The notes beneath the pieces are model-generated. The model ran no database searches and was not told the DNA's origin. It was given only the letters and a program-made list of their open reading frames with translations. Positions 12,815-24,582 of a stretch of 64,000 nt of DNA are shown here, in pieces. Source of the stretch: Clonostachys chloroleuca (Eukaryota > Ascomycota > Sordariomycetes > Hypocreales > Bionectriaceae); the NCBI GenBank assembly GCA_037952775.1, contig JBANAY010000004.1, forward strand, positions 310,001 through 374,000, written 5' to 3'. The position numbers and the translations under genes were made by a program. Each line of letters starts with the position of its first letter. Position 1 is the first letter of the stretch.

Positions 12815-13823
12815 ATGAACGCCGCGCCTCGGATGTGGCAGGCTGTCGCTGCCACCGGCCGCTCGGCCCAGCGACAGTCGTCTCGAATCTGCCGCTATGC
12901 GCAGTGCCGGTCACCGCTGTCCCAGCGACGGGACGTCCCCAGCTTCCGCAGAAACGCCTCGAGCACGACGCCGAATGGAGGACCGCAGCAGAGCCAATCG
13001 CCATCTGCCTCTATGGAACAGGCTCGACAGTATTATAGCAACAGGAACACGACTATTGGGTATGGCGCAGTCTCGAACTCATGGCAGTTATAATCTGGTG
13101 GCTCACCTGAATAGGTACTACGCTATAAGCATTATGCTTGGAACGTTGGCCTGTGCATACGGATCCGTGCCGTTCTACAAGATGGTGAGATTTCCCAGCT
13201 GGCTGGCTGGCTAGCCCCCGAGGACGAGAACCCAGGCTGACAAATGATCCCAACTTTCTTCAGATCTGCCAAACGACCGGCTGGGGAGGACAACCGGTGC
13301 GCGCCCACGGCACAAGCGGCGAAAAGTACGAAGATATCTCCACGCGCGTTGTCCCCGTAACGTCGGCGAACCGCATCAAAGTCACCTTCAACGCCTCCGT
13401 TTCCGACGTGCTGCCCTGGAAGTTCGTACCGCAACAGCGCGAGGTCAGTGTCTTGCCCGGCGAGACCGCCCTGGCCTTCTATACAGCGACGAACAAGGGC
13501 GACAAGGACATCATTGGTGTCGCGACATACAGCGTCACTCCTGGACAGTGCGCTCCGTATTTCAGCAAGATCCAGTGCTTCTGCTTCGAGGAGCAGAGGC
13601 TGAACGCCGGCGAGACGGTGGACATGCCTGTCTTTTTCTACCTGGACCCCGATCTGTTGAACGACTTGAATATGAGGGGTGTCGAGACCGTAACTCTCAA
13701 CTATACCTTCTTTAGTGAGTTGATGAACCGTACCTCGTCTGTTCCCAAGCACTCGCCGATGCTAACAACACCGTAGAAGCGAGATATGACAACAATGGAA
13801 GATTCCAGCCACCTACCAGCTAG
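12815..13823 (+). CDS. COX11: Cox11 cytochrome c oxidase assembly copper chaperone
   Basis: Four exons, 12815-13059, 13115-13184, 13264-13714 and 13777-13823, give 270 aa. The N-terminal 70 residues are rich in Arg and Ser and poor in acidic residues, as expected of a mitochondrial targeting sequence. One membrane helix follows (YYAISIMLGTLACAYGSVPF), then the intermembrane-space domain with FYKMICQTTGWGGQ, the copper-binding CFCFEEQ motif and the conserved VPVFFYLDPDL-like strand. Cox11 delivers copper to the CuB site of Cox1 in the inner membrane. The ATG at 12815 was chosen because it gives a typical presequence length; the frame is open further up to 12548. Splice sites are canonical and no break was found. 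Confidence 0.93.
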
Positions 13824-14558
13824 ATATTCTAGTGGGCGAAATCCTCGTAAACTGTACAACACTCAAAATAATCCACTACATCTTGTATTTCATATATAGA
13901 TTCAGGCGCTTGGAATCGCCAACTTGAGACATGAGGCTTCTCAAATGTATAAACGAAATCTTCTCGGTCTAGAACCAGCGAAAGCTAATTGATCTCTCGC
14001 AATACTATGACTCACACGAGATATTTATGTCTATCCAGCCCTCGAAGTCAATTGATCAAAGCCTTAACTGACTTTGCCGTGGTATCAAGTGTGGTAATTA
14101 ACTTTCTTTAATCAGTCTTTGACTTGCCCCACGTGGTCTAGAAAGTGAAGACCTGAACCTATAGCGGATTTTTCTATTATGAAACGAACAAATAGGGCCC
14201 TCAAGGTAAGCCATGAATTACAGAATCGTAATCGCGATTCAACGATCTAATTTCCCTGACCACTTTTGCCATGCTTAATTTAGTAGGTACTTACCTAGCC
14301 AAAGATACTGATGTTCCTCGAGCTCTCACAACTCCCCCACTTGCTCCCACCATTAACCTAGGATGACTCAGCAATGGTCCAAGCTAGAGGAAGTACGTAC
14401 CTAGGGTAACTAATCACGTGCGGCGAATTCTCCAATTTTCGCCCACAACTCACAGCTGCACGAGAAATTACTTACTATTTTCTTGACTTCTTTTCTGCAT
14501 CCCCTCGCATCTCCCGTCCCATCATCAACAACCCGCTCAACCCCTACTAACCGTCACA
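13824..14558. other. Intergenic between COX11 and RPL26
   Basis: COX11 3' UTR and the RPL26 promoter. TAGGTA/TACCTA hexamers recur here (about 14283-14296 and 14396-14403). No gene is supported. Confidence 0.5.
14481..14530 (+). promoter_or_regulatory. Pyrimidine-rich tract upstream of RPL26
   Basis: A CT-rich stretch (TTTTCTTGACTTCTTTTCTG and on through CCCCTCGCATCTCCCGTCCC) lies just before the ATG at 14559. Such tracts mark transcription starts of fungal ribosomal-protein genes; the role here is inferred. Confidence 0.4.
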
Positions 14559-15130
14559 ATGGCCAAGGTCTCCTCTTGTAAGTGCCTCGAACGATTCACC
14601 AGAGCTGCGCTCCATCACCCAATGCTCAATTGCGCGGAATGAACCTCTCAAACTAACCGACCTGCCCAGCCGTCTCTACCTCCCGCCGCAAGAGCCGCGC
14701 TGCTCACTTCAAGGCCCCCTCCAGCCAGCGCCGTGTCATCCTCAGCGCTCCCCTCTCCAAGGAGCTCCGTGAGAAGTACAACGTAGGTTCCCAATAAGAT
14801 GCCCATGCCTCGCCGAAAAAAAATCCTCTGGCTCACAAACTATTTCAACAGGTCCGCAGCATCCCCATCCGCAAGGATGACGAGGTCACCATCGTCCGCG
14901 GCAGCAACAAGGGCCGCGAGGGCAAGGTCACATCCGTCTACCGCCTCAAGTACGTGATCCACGTCGAGCGCATCACCCGCGACAAGGCCTCCGGACAGTC
15001 CGTCCCTCTCGGCATCCACCCCTCCAACGTCGTCATCAACAAGCTCAAGCTCGACAAGGACCGTGAGGACATCCTGGCCCGCTCCAAGGTCGGCCGTGAG
15101 CTCAAGGCCAAGGGCAAGGTCACTGCCTAA
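14559..15130 (+). CDS. RPL26: 60S ribosomal protein L26 (uL24)
   Basis: Three exons, 14559-14577, 14670-14782 and 14852-15130, give 136 aa, the usual length. A 19-nt first exon (MAKVSS) is typical of ribosomal-protein genes. The protein shows the conserved [18 protein letters not shown] start. The KOW motif follows ([18 protein letters not shown]), and the sequence then runs through [20 protein letters not shown]. uL24 is an early-assembling protein near the polypeptide exit tunnel. Codons in exons 2-3 are strongly C-ending, unlike most neighbours, which fits high expression. Complete, with no anomaly. Confidence 0.97.
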
Positions 15131-16232
15131 ATCTTTGACTTCCAATTTTTTTTAATCGAATCCTCCTCGATGATCGGATCGAAACGACCTAACAAATCAT
15201 GGGTTACAAAAAGTTGATGATGGACATGGGCATGCACTCCGGCGTTTAAGTACTGTGATACCCACGTGTTTCCTTCGTGGGCCGGGCCAACACCAAGGCA
15301 GGGTAGATATGAATTGAGAATTTCACCGTTCTCAATGGCCATTTCACCAACTTGTGAAATGTTCCATGGGAGGCGTTTCCCGAAGTCAGCTTGCTCTCGT
15401 TCTCCGAGATGTGAATTTGTTCTGGTAATTGAAAATGTCCTGAATTGTTCTCATATGGCAAAGTTGGGGCAATCGCTCCAGCAGCAATGTCATGAAAACA
15501 ATTCCAAGGTTGGTTTCGTAGAGCCCCCAGCATGTAGATCCCAAATCCGCTAGTATATCACCTCGTCTGTCACTTCACTCTATGGCTTGCGAGGTAAATG
15601 ATTAGCGAAGAAGAACCCAAGTGAGAGATACCTAATAGTTATCAATCTCTCGCTCTCGCCCGAAGATTTTCATCTGTAGGACTACCAATGACGGTGGAAA
15701 TTTGATGGTGAGGCACACTTCCTTTGCCAGTATACCGCACCATGTAAGATTTACCTTGTACTGCCGCTCTGCTTGGCCTGGGCCAAGATGGATGTGGTAT
15801 ACTCCGTAATAGTTGATGCTAAATAACTGGCAATTGCTATTGATGGCTATGAACCTCTATAGTCTTGAGAATACAACTGATGCCTCCTCATTAAGACCTC
15901 GCGCCTCCCTCAAATATCAATTCTGTTTCCAGTTTGTTATATCTTGGTTTTCCGATCCAGGTAATCAGTGTGCTACTCATATTCTTTTCGAGCTTGGTAG
16001 TAGCTATAATTAGGAGAGACACCTCTCAATGCCAATGCATAGACAAATATTAACGAACTCGTGCAAGTTCTGTTGAGATAGGAAATAATGAAACAATGAT
16101 CTGCCAAATGTATGCCTCTGGTTGATATCAGCCTTGAAATAAGGTTGTGGCGAGGTGAGTCTGAGATTGATCCCCTCCAGGTTGTGCATAGAAAAAGTAC
16201 TAGCTGACAATTCTCGAAAAGTAGAGAGTGGT
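15131..16232. other. Intergenic between convergent RPL26 and the 4E-binding protein gene
   Basis: Two 3' ends converge here. The sequence is AT-rich near 15800-16010. No gene is supported. Confidence 0.5.
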
Positions 16233-19068
16233 CTATCGTTTGCCGCCCGCGTTGTTGAAACCAGGAGGGCGATTCTCCGATTGATGCCCCTGCAACATAT
16301 CATTCGTCTTGACATGATAAGCGTCATTAGGCTTGGCCAAAGTAGTCCGTGAAGAGGCTTTGTTGTTGGAAATAGTTGGTGTAAGGGAGGCGGTGGCATG
16401 ACCACTGTACTGTGGCAAGACCCCCTGCGCAGTCGTAGTCGAGACCGCACCGGGGACAGCGCCGGCACTCGAGTTTCCTTTATTGAGCATGCTGGACCAG
16501 ATGCGGTTATGTGTTCTACGGTCCATTGTTAGCGCTTTCGCCAATCGAGACTGTAAGGATGTTGAGACATACTTGGCATGCTGCATAGCCTTTCGACCCT
16601 TGAAGAGTAGCTCTCTGTCCTCGTCACATTCATCACTGGATGAACTTTCCTTGGGATCAACGACTGGCAACTTAGCCAACCTAAAAGGATTTTTGGCTGC
16701 AAGCTCATCAAGACTGTTCCCTCCTCGCTTCAAGGCCCCTCCACCATCGTGATGCGCACCAGCTACCGCGGCTCGTAAAAGACTGTGTTCAGGTCCAGGT
16801 AGCGTTTCTGACTGCGTGGAATTGCCAGGGCCGTCACGAGAGAACAAATGTCCCGATTGACCCAGTAACTTGAAAGGGTCTGCGGCTAAAGTCTGCTCTT
16901 GAAGGGTGCTAATGGCCTTCTTGCCTGCTTGAGTTGACATTTTGCGAGTAATTGCGCTGTCTGCGCTGTGATCCTTCAACGGCGAAAGGGGGAAAAAGTC
17001 CTTGCCATTGAACTTGGGGAGACCCTTTTGAAGGTCATGAGGAGCTTTGCCCCAGTACATATGTCGAGCACGAAGCTCATCTTCTGTCAGCTCACGTTCG
17101 TAGGTGAAATCGGTGACCTGTGCCCGGTCCATTCCAATGCCATTCGGCAGATGACCAACGAGATATGGCACCCTGTCTTCCTGTGGTACGCAGGGAGTTG
17201 AAAAGGCATCCCAACTAACCCTTTCTCCTGATAAAGAGGCCGTGGGGTTGTTCACAGCCTCAACTCCGCTCCCGGGCTTTCCGAAACCGCCAGCAGAATT
17301 GGCAAATGTTTTATTATAGGTTTGGAGCATAGTCTCGGACCGAGGCTGAAACGGGGGGGCTAATGCAGCATCGAGCGGTAATCTTGACTTCTCGGTTCCT
17401 GAACGAGAGCTTCTGAGAGATCCGGTCAATGGCTGAGATCCGGCAAAAGCAGATACCGACTTTGTGGAATTAATGCCTGAGCCGAAACGAGTTTCCGACT
17501 TTTCGCGCTTTAAATTTCCACTAAGGGCTTGACGGTACAGCGAAGAATCTGACGCGTTTTGCGATCCGTGGTGAGGTTTCGCCTCGCCATCCAAGGCATC
17601 TTGGCAGTATGCGCCATAGTCGGATCCTGAGCGACAATCATTTGCGGTTGCCAAATTTTGGTGATTCAAATTCTCTGAAGGCTTTGGGGTTGCGTCATAA
17701 GAACGTTGGGCTTCCATCTCCTTTGCCTTGGGATAAAATGACTCCTCAAGATTGTATTGCATTTCGAAGTTTGTCTCAAACTGCTGGATGAATTGACGAG
17801 CTAATTGAGCGTCATTTTCAACGGCGCGTTCATCGATTTGATGCTTATTAAATTGCAGCTGGTCCTCTAGATACCTGAGTCGTGCTCGAAGGATGTCAAG
17901 GTGCCTTCTTGTAATCTCGCTCGGACGGATGGACGAAATAGGAAGACTTGTGCTGTTGGGTTGAGGAGCTGTACCCATAGTCGCCATTTTAGAGAAGGAC
18001 GGGTGATGAAGACCTTTGTTCTCCATAGACTGGTCAGACTTCTTAGCATTAGCCATGTCTCTATTTCCTCCTCCAGGTGCTGCACTAGGTGCGGGAATTG
18101 CCATCCCGTTGAAGCCGTGCGATGGTGCGAGTGGGACAGGGAAGAAGGGCGCGGTAGGTGGGATCATCCACTGGTTGTTCAGAAGAATTGACCGAGTGTG
18201 ATCATAAAAGTCGAGAGGCGAAGCTGCGAACGCTTCCTTCTCAAGGGTACCGGATTCGCTCTGCTGCTCGCTACTTGTTGCATCTCGATGCTTCTTCAAT
18301 GCTGGATTGGCGCCAACCACTGGGGTTGGGGTAATCGGCATTCCGAAGTTGCCACCCATACTCATTCCCATACCCATGTGCCACGGAATGAACGTGTACG
18401 GGGGTGGTGCTGGTGCTACTCCTGGACCTGGAGCGAAACCAGGATACATCTGAGGCACTGGCCCAAGGTTGAGGTGAGGGAACTGAAAGGACGGGTGCTC
18501 GGTCTGTCCTTGAACAGCAACGCGGTGTGATGGTACAGTATCGCTCATAGGTTTGTCTTTGACCCATTTTGGGTTTGGAGAGAAGGTGGCTCGATTGTTC
18601 GGTACAATTCGGCCTCTAGCCGTGACCCGAACATGTGTTGGGGAGACAACTGCTCGGTAGAAACGCTGAAAGCCTTCGTCTCTCTGGGCTGCTATACCTG
18701 TAGGAGCAGAAATCGGCTGGGGTTGAGCATCCTCAGAATCTGACCTGCCACGGTATTTCCATTCCGAGTCGGTTCCATCTAGTTGGCGGACAGAAGTAGG
18801 TGCCAACGCCAGGGCTTTCCCGACAGGGACTTCACGAGGTTCCTCAGGAATGCGTCCAAGCTTCCTGTGGCCTCGGCCTGGAGCACGGACGATGTCGTCT
18901 CCAACATCATTAGCGACGCGTTTGAAGTGTGGTGGGTTTTTGACGAAGCTTACTTAGATCTACTTTGCCTTTCAACTTATTCCGAAGATTCTTTTGCAAT
19001 TCAACTTCGGCCGGGGCTTGCCTCATCCGGAGGAGGTCGTTCTTTGAATATGTCTGAGCCGCCATCAT
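16233..19068 (-). CDS. Large disordered protein with an N-terminal eIF4E-binding motif
   Basis: Two exons, 18954-19068 and 16233-18877, joined by a 76-nt intron (GTAAGC...CCAG, with GCTAATG as a likely branch site); product 919 aa. Residues 7-13 read YSKNDLL, an exact match to the YxxxxL-hydrophobic peptide by which 4E-BPs, eIF4G and 4E-T dock on eIF4E. The rest is mostly disordered, with Pro/Met/Gly-rich segments (about 145-200). A predicted helical segment at about 345-405 (RRHLDILRARLRYLEDQLQF) looks like a coiled coil. A basic C-terminal region contains SRLAKALTMDRRTHNRIW. A role as a translational repressor is inferred from the motif alone. The frame is open upstream to an ATG at 19371, which would add 101 residues and move the motif inward. 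No enzymatic domain is visible. Confidence 0.7.
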
Positions 19069-21310
19069 CTCGGAATCTTGCTGGGGCAAGGCGAAACAAG
19101 AAATCTCGTCGGCTTGGTTGCTGTTCCAATGTACGATCTGAGAGAATCTTTCACCCTTAGTATCAGTAAATACACCATTGCCTACGAGACCGAAAGTAGA
19201 CGTTCTTGACTTGGTGATTGTGCTAGGGCCATCCTCTCGTGATGACCAATGGTGTGGCATTGGTTCTGCGTGGGATTGATGTACAATGAGAGGATCGAAG
19301 GGGTGTTCTGCCAATAGGGCAGATTCAAGTGTGGACTGAAACCGCACTTGGTTCATATTGGACACGAGCATTGTGAAGTGGAGGTGATGTACCGTGAGTT
19401 GGTGATAATAGTTGATCTGGTGTCAGGGAGAAGCACACTTAGCATACTCTTTGAACAAAAAAAAATGACAATCAGTGGCCAAGCGGCATACACCATACGC
19501 CGGGGTGAAAAACAGTTGAACGTGATAGGAAGGAGGGTTGAGCAGCTGAACTGATTGATCTGTCTCGATCGACTTGCAGATTGCTGCTATATCTGAGGTG
19601 GGAAAAAGCGAGGCGAAAAAAACGACAGTCAAGGATGAGAGGGATGAGATCAAAGGTAGAGAGCGAGATTAAGCCAGATGGTGCAATAAGCAAAGATAAA
19701 GAAGCCAGAACATTTCGCTCTACCGAGCTCTTAAGTCAATGGAAAGTCATTATCCTACCTGGTCCTCTTCAGCTTCGACGAGGGGTCTTCTTGCTCAGTC
19801 CGAGGACTGATCTTCCACATAGAAGGTGGTACAGGCGTGTGTACCGGAAAAAGAAGGAGCCCAGCGAGTCTAGGGAGTTATTATTCCTCAAGTTGGTGTG
19901 GCGGCAGCGATTGCCACACCTAGGAAAGAGCGTATGAAGCGATGTCTGCTAGGTCGAAGAAGTGTTGCAGGAGCGACCAAGGGAATGTGGTGATAGAAGT
20001 TTCCACTAGAAAGCCAGGTGGCTCAGTGGAGAAATGAGAATGTTTGTTGTGAGAATGGCTCTGAAAGAGGTGAGCAATCTCAAGGCGGCTGAACAGAAAA
20101 TAAACAAACAAAGGCGCGGTGGGCACAATAGACAATAGGTGAAGTGAATCTGAAAGGCAGGTGCCCACAGGGCGGTCAGCTTTCGAAGGGCAGAGAGCAG
20201 AGAGGCAAGGGTGATTTCCGTGCTAGTAACGGCTGCGTACAGCTGCGCAGAGGAAACAAGACGCTTCTGACAACGGGTACCTGGCAACTCGCACCAATGT
20301 TGGCTGGACATGAAGTAGAGCAAGTCGCAGACCTACCTGGACTTACAAGACGGAAGGCAGGGAGGAACTTTGTGGTACCTGCCTTTTGGTGCCAAGTGCC
20401 CAGTAACTGCCTGATGTCCTCCTCCACGAACTGAAAGAACGGCGATACACGCTGGTACTTGGAGACGTGCCTGACTTCCTGCCTGGTAGGCGGCAATTCC
20501 TTAGTGCTCGTGTACTGCCCACGTACATATGTTCAGAGCCAAGGAGTTGATTCAAGGAGTGCATTTCCAAAACTGAGAAGGCAGCAATAGAACGCCCCAG
20601 CCATGGTCCAAATCCCAGGGCCAAGGTCATCGTCAATTACCCACTCTTCGCCTTGGTTCCTAATTTATCACATGATAACAAACATGTCTCCTGGTGCAAG
20701 GCTGTGGTAAGACATATATACATATTCCTACCTGAATTTCTTGCATGCATCACCTACCACCAATCATACCTAGGGATGAATCCGATGGCCAGAGCCGTCA
20801 GGACGGGTAGAGTAGCATGGCGCCAGGGGAGGTTTCCAACTTTGGGAACCATCAGCAACCCGATAGGCTGCCAGCGTTCCACCGAAAGCGCACCGGTTGG
20901 CCGGCTCTTCATGCCTTGGACCTGAACTGGATGGAACAGACGTTGAATCGAGGCCTCTGCCCCCACGGCTCTACCCCGCAACTTAGCCTGCCGCCCTATG
21001 CCAACCACATGTCTCCTGCGGGCATCCACACATGCAAGGCCATATCCACAATTTCATACTCCAGCCATTGAAACCGCGGATGGGCGTGGCTCTCGGTAGT
21101 ACGGAGCATGACTTCATGTGCTTCTGCTGAGGCGTCCCGAGGGTCCGGCTTCTCGTGAGCCGGTTCAGGCTCAAAAAGAGCCACAGTGCCGGCTTCCCAG
21201 TAACTTTCGTCTGTCATCACCACCACGCCTCCAACTCCCGGCCTTTCTTTCAGTTTCTCCCGCACCCAATTCACATTGTTGGCATCTTGCACTTACACAC
21301 AGACGGAACA
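19069..21310. other. Divergent intergenic region, no gene
   Basis: About 2.2 kb between two divergently transcribed genes. The left part is the probable 5' UTR of the 4E-binding protein gene. Open stretches such as 19581-19937 lack recognisable domains. No gene is supported. Confidence 0.45.
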
Positions 21311-22201
21311 ATGGCTCCTCTTAAGCCCCACTGGCCACAGCCCTCTCACCCTGGGATCCAGGAAGTCGTCATTAACGAGGCTGAATTCACTTCCAAGAGT
21401 CTCTCCAAGGTGTCACTACCACCTTTTGCCGTGTTCTCGAAGCTCTCATTCCCCCCTTGCAGCGAGGCACCAGAGCCGACATACGCGACAGTCCAGATGG
21501 GCAAAGACAAGCACTTGAACCTGAACAGTGACTTGCTCTACATCAACCACTCTTGCGACCCTTCTCTCGTTAGTCAAAGTCTGAGGGGAGAAAGGGGGAG
21601 GGAGCCGCTCGCGCTTGGGGATTGTTCCAGACAACTGACCTCAAATCTAGATCTTCGATACCACAAACTTCAACATTCTCGTTGGCCCCAATGGTCTGAA
21701 ACCAGGGGATGAGCTCACAGTAAGCACCAAGCAGCTGCTTACTCCCGATATCTTGTTCCACCCACGCTCACACCCCTCCAGTTCTTTTACCCATCCACAG
21801 AATGGAGCATGGCCCAGCCCTTTGAGTGCCTGTGCGGCACTTCCAGGTGCCGAGGCACCATTGCCGGGGCCAGAGACATGACCCACTCCCAACTTGAGGG
21901 ATACTGGCTCAACGCACACATCCGCGAGCTGCTGGAAGACCAGCGCCTGGAAAACGGCCCTGCGGCTCTCAGCGACTCGAACGACCCCACAGCACAAGCG
22001 CTGAAAGATGCCTTGTCCCACGCTGAGCAGGTGGTCGAGGCTGCCCGAACGGCCCTCCGCACCTACGCTGAGAGTGCCGCCGTGAATGTCTCCAGCTGTG
22101 CACCATCCATCAATGGACAATTTGAGAATGGACTGAGTCGCAGAGGGCTTACATCTCGGGAATTGGCTGGGGAAATGGGCGGCGATACCAGTCGTGCCTA
22201 A
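21311..22201 (+). CDS. SET-domain protein, putative lysine methyltransferase
   Basis: Three exons, 21311-21568, 21651-21719 and 21782-22201, give 248 aa. The catalytic C-terminal half of a SET domain is clear: YINHSCDPS (SAM and pseudoknot motif, about residue 79), then GLKPGDELTFFYPSTEW with the tyrosine motif. It is followed by a post-SET-like cysteine cluster CLCGTSRCRG (about 127). The N-terminal SET strands are short (LPPFAVFSKLSFPP), and there is no pre-SET, zinc-finger or targeting domain. After the post-SET region comes a helical extension of about 100 residues. It belongs to a fungal family of compact, single-domain SET proteins; no substrate is known and nothing in the sequence shows whether it acts on histones. 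Introns 1 and 2 both interrupt the core motifs, at phase 0. Confidence 0.85.
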
Positions 22202-22534
22202 GTAGAAATGGCGGGGGGCCGAAAGGTTCCTTGGAGTTCTTGGATGAGGCTTTCAACACCATCATTCCCGAACTCACAGCCTAGCTAGTTCTCTTTTTTT
22301 TTTGTTTTCCGCCTGAAGGGAATTTCAACATCTCTTGCCTTTCCAAATCTTAGCTCTTGCTCGAGAAGAATATCATAAAAATTCGTTTGTTGTATTTGTG
22401 CAGTTGATTATCATCCCTGTAATCCATACCGCAGAACATGCTGCATAACATTATCGGGACCAATATACATTCCCATTCTATAATGCCAATCCCCCTCCCT
22501 CCAACGTAGCATGCTTGGCAAGTAAGACGGGAAA
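22202..22534. other. Short intergenic region between convergent genes
   Basis: Convergent 3' UTRs. Contains G6 and T9 homopolymers. No gene seen. Confidence 0.5.
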
Positions 22535-24582
22535 TTATTTGTCGCCCTTGTGGTCCTGCCACCGGCTCCACGACGTGCGCCCGCCCTCCGTACCGGCACC
22601 CCGGCTGTACCCAGCCTCCTCCTTCTCCCAGTCGGTCCGGACCTTGATGCGCCTGGCCTGGAAGGCCCGCGTGAACTTCCAGATCTCGGTGTCGGCCATG
22701 CTCCACGCCTCCAGGGAGGCGCGCATCTTGGTCTCGTCCGTGGACTTGGTCAGCGCGATGAGCTTCTTGGCGTTGTCGAATATCCTCTGCTCTTTTACGC
22801 CGACGTCCTCGACGTCCTCGGGGGCGTTTTGGGGTTCAGAGTCTACGCTTTCCTTGTCTTTGCTATCCTTCTCCTGGCTCTTTTTATCTTTGTTGTCCTT
22901 GTCTTTGTTTTCCTTCTTTTTGCTGTCCTTCTCCTTGCTTTCCTCGTCTGCACGCTTCTCGGCTGTGGCCGTAGTGGTCGCGGCAGCAGCGGCGTCAGCC
23001 GTACTACTAGTACCCGTGCTACTCTCTGTGCTGCTGCTGGAGGTACTGCTACTCGAACTGTCTGTGCTGGCGGTCTTGGGATCATCCAATGCAGACTTGG
23101 GAATGTCAAAGCCAAACTGCCAGTTCAGCTCGACAGGCATGTCCTCCGCCGGAAACCAGAACGTGTAGGCCAGGGCGCCGTCGCCCGCCACGGCCTGCTT
23201 GAACCGCATGATCTGCACGCCCCTCGAGGCCGGGCCGCTCAGCAGATCCCGCATCACCTCGTCCAGCCAGGGATCCCGCTTCGACTCGCGGCGGATCCAG
23301 GGCACGTCCAACCTCTCCCGGAGGTTCGACAGCGTGGCGAGCGTCCAGGGGTGGGGGACCGTGCCGATCGTGAAGTGGTCGGTGGCGTTGTGATACTGCG
23401 CGGGGGTCGAGATCCTCGCACCCTTCGCCGCCTGCTGGCCCTCTCCGCACGGGGTGCATTTCGGTGCATTGGGCGGGCAGCTGGAGGGTATCGGGGTCTC
23501 TGGGCAGAGAGCAGATACTCGGCCAGGCGCATGGCTCTGCCTATCAAGGGAGCGGTATGCTCTGGGAAGGGCTTCAGGACCTCGATTCCTTTCGGGAAGG
23601 CACTCCTCCAGGTGTGGTGGAGGTGCGAGTTCATCAGCTTGTTCAGGCTCTGCAGCTGCTTGGTCTTGCTCTCGCCCTCCTTGGCTAGGATCTCGGCATA
23701 GCGCTCCTCAATTGTCCCGGAGCTGTAAGAAGCCAGGGAGTTAGTAGCCTTTTCGATCAAGATCTCCTTGTCCGAAAGCGCTGACACTACCGTCTTCTTG
23801 TCCTTCAAGTCGGAGCTCCCCACCAGAGCGTGAATGGCTGCACTGAGCTCCGTTTTGTGACCGGCGACCAGACCTCCGTCAAGGTTCTTCCATGTGCTCA
23901 ATTTGGGGTATTCGCCTCGTCGAAGATATTGGATCAGCGGGTCCTGCCGCGAAGCCATTGGCAGCACGGTGGAGTGCGCAAGCAGCCCGTCGCCCATTGA
24001 CTCCCATGCCAGCCACCTCATGAGATCGTCCTTCATGGCAGGATCCAGGCTCAGCCTCTGCACTAGGTCATAGTTCGGATTGTTCATCGCCTCGGCCGCA
24101 CTCAGGATGACGGGCCAGAACCCCTGCGCCCACCACGCCCGCCTCCACGTCAGGAGCAGCTCGCTCTCGGCATCCTTCTCGTCCTTTGTCTTCTTCACCG
24201 TAGCATCGTAGTAGCAGTAGACGGGCGGCCTCCTCGCGAGCGGAGGCAGGATGGACCGGTCTTCGTCAAGGGTCAGGTAGCTCGAGAAGGGGACGGAGAG
24301 CCACTTCCAGTCCGCCCACCACGAGGAACCTTTGTACTCGTCATCCTTCTGGGGCGGCGGTGCGTGCAGCGGCTGGCGGAACGGGTTGAGGCTGCTCTTC
24401 TTCAGGTAATCGGTCACGTGGCTGGTGATCTTCTTGTTCTGGTCGTGTGATAGGCCTGGAGAGGGTGGGATTCTGGATGTGAGGGTTGTGATGCCGATAA
24501 TGGCGAAAAAGGAGACTAGAGCCAGCAGCAGTGTTGGCCGGGCCGTGAATCTACGCCGCGTGCAGAGACGAGATCTTGGCAT
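22535..24582 (-). CDS. Uncharacterised type II membrane protein, frameshifted
   Basis: No introns. The start at 24582 (MPRSRLCTRRRF) places a basic cytoplasmic stub before one membrane helix (TLLLALVSFFAIIGITTLT, residues 17-35), so the bulk would be lumenal. Conserved-looking patches are PPVYCYYDAT, TWRRAWWAQGFWPVIL and AMNNPNYDL. Further on are a cysteine motif CPPNAPKCTPC, then FTIGTVPHPWTLATL and PWIRRESKRDPWL. The WRRAWWAQGF...EAMNNP region is vaguely reminiscent of Golgi glycosyltransferases, but I do not recognise the family and claim no activity. A Ser/Thr block and a Lys/Asp/Glu-rich repeat (KDKDNKDKKSQEKDSKDKES) separate the two C-terminal segments. The frame breaks near 23493-23500: one extra base, for example in the four-G run, joins the halves into 682 aa. 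Confidence 0.7.

Noticed and set aside
19069..21310. Additional genes on either strand
   Set aside because: Several open frames overlap in different frames without domains or plausible splice chains.
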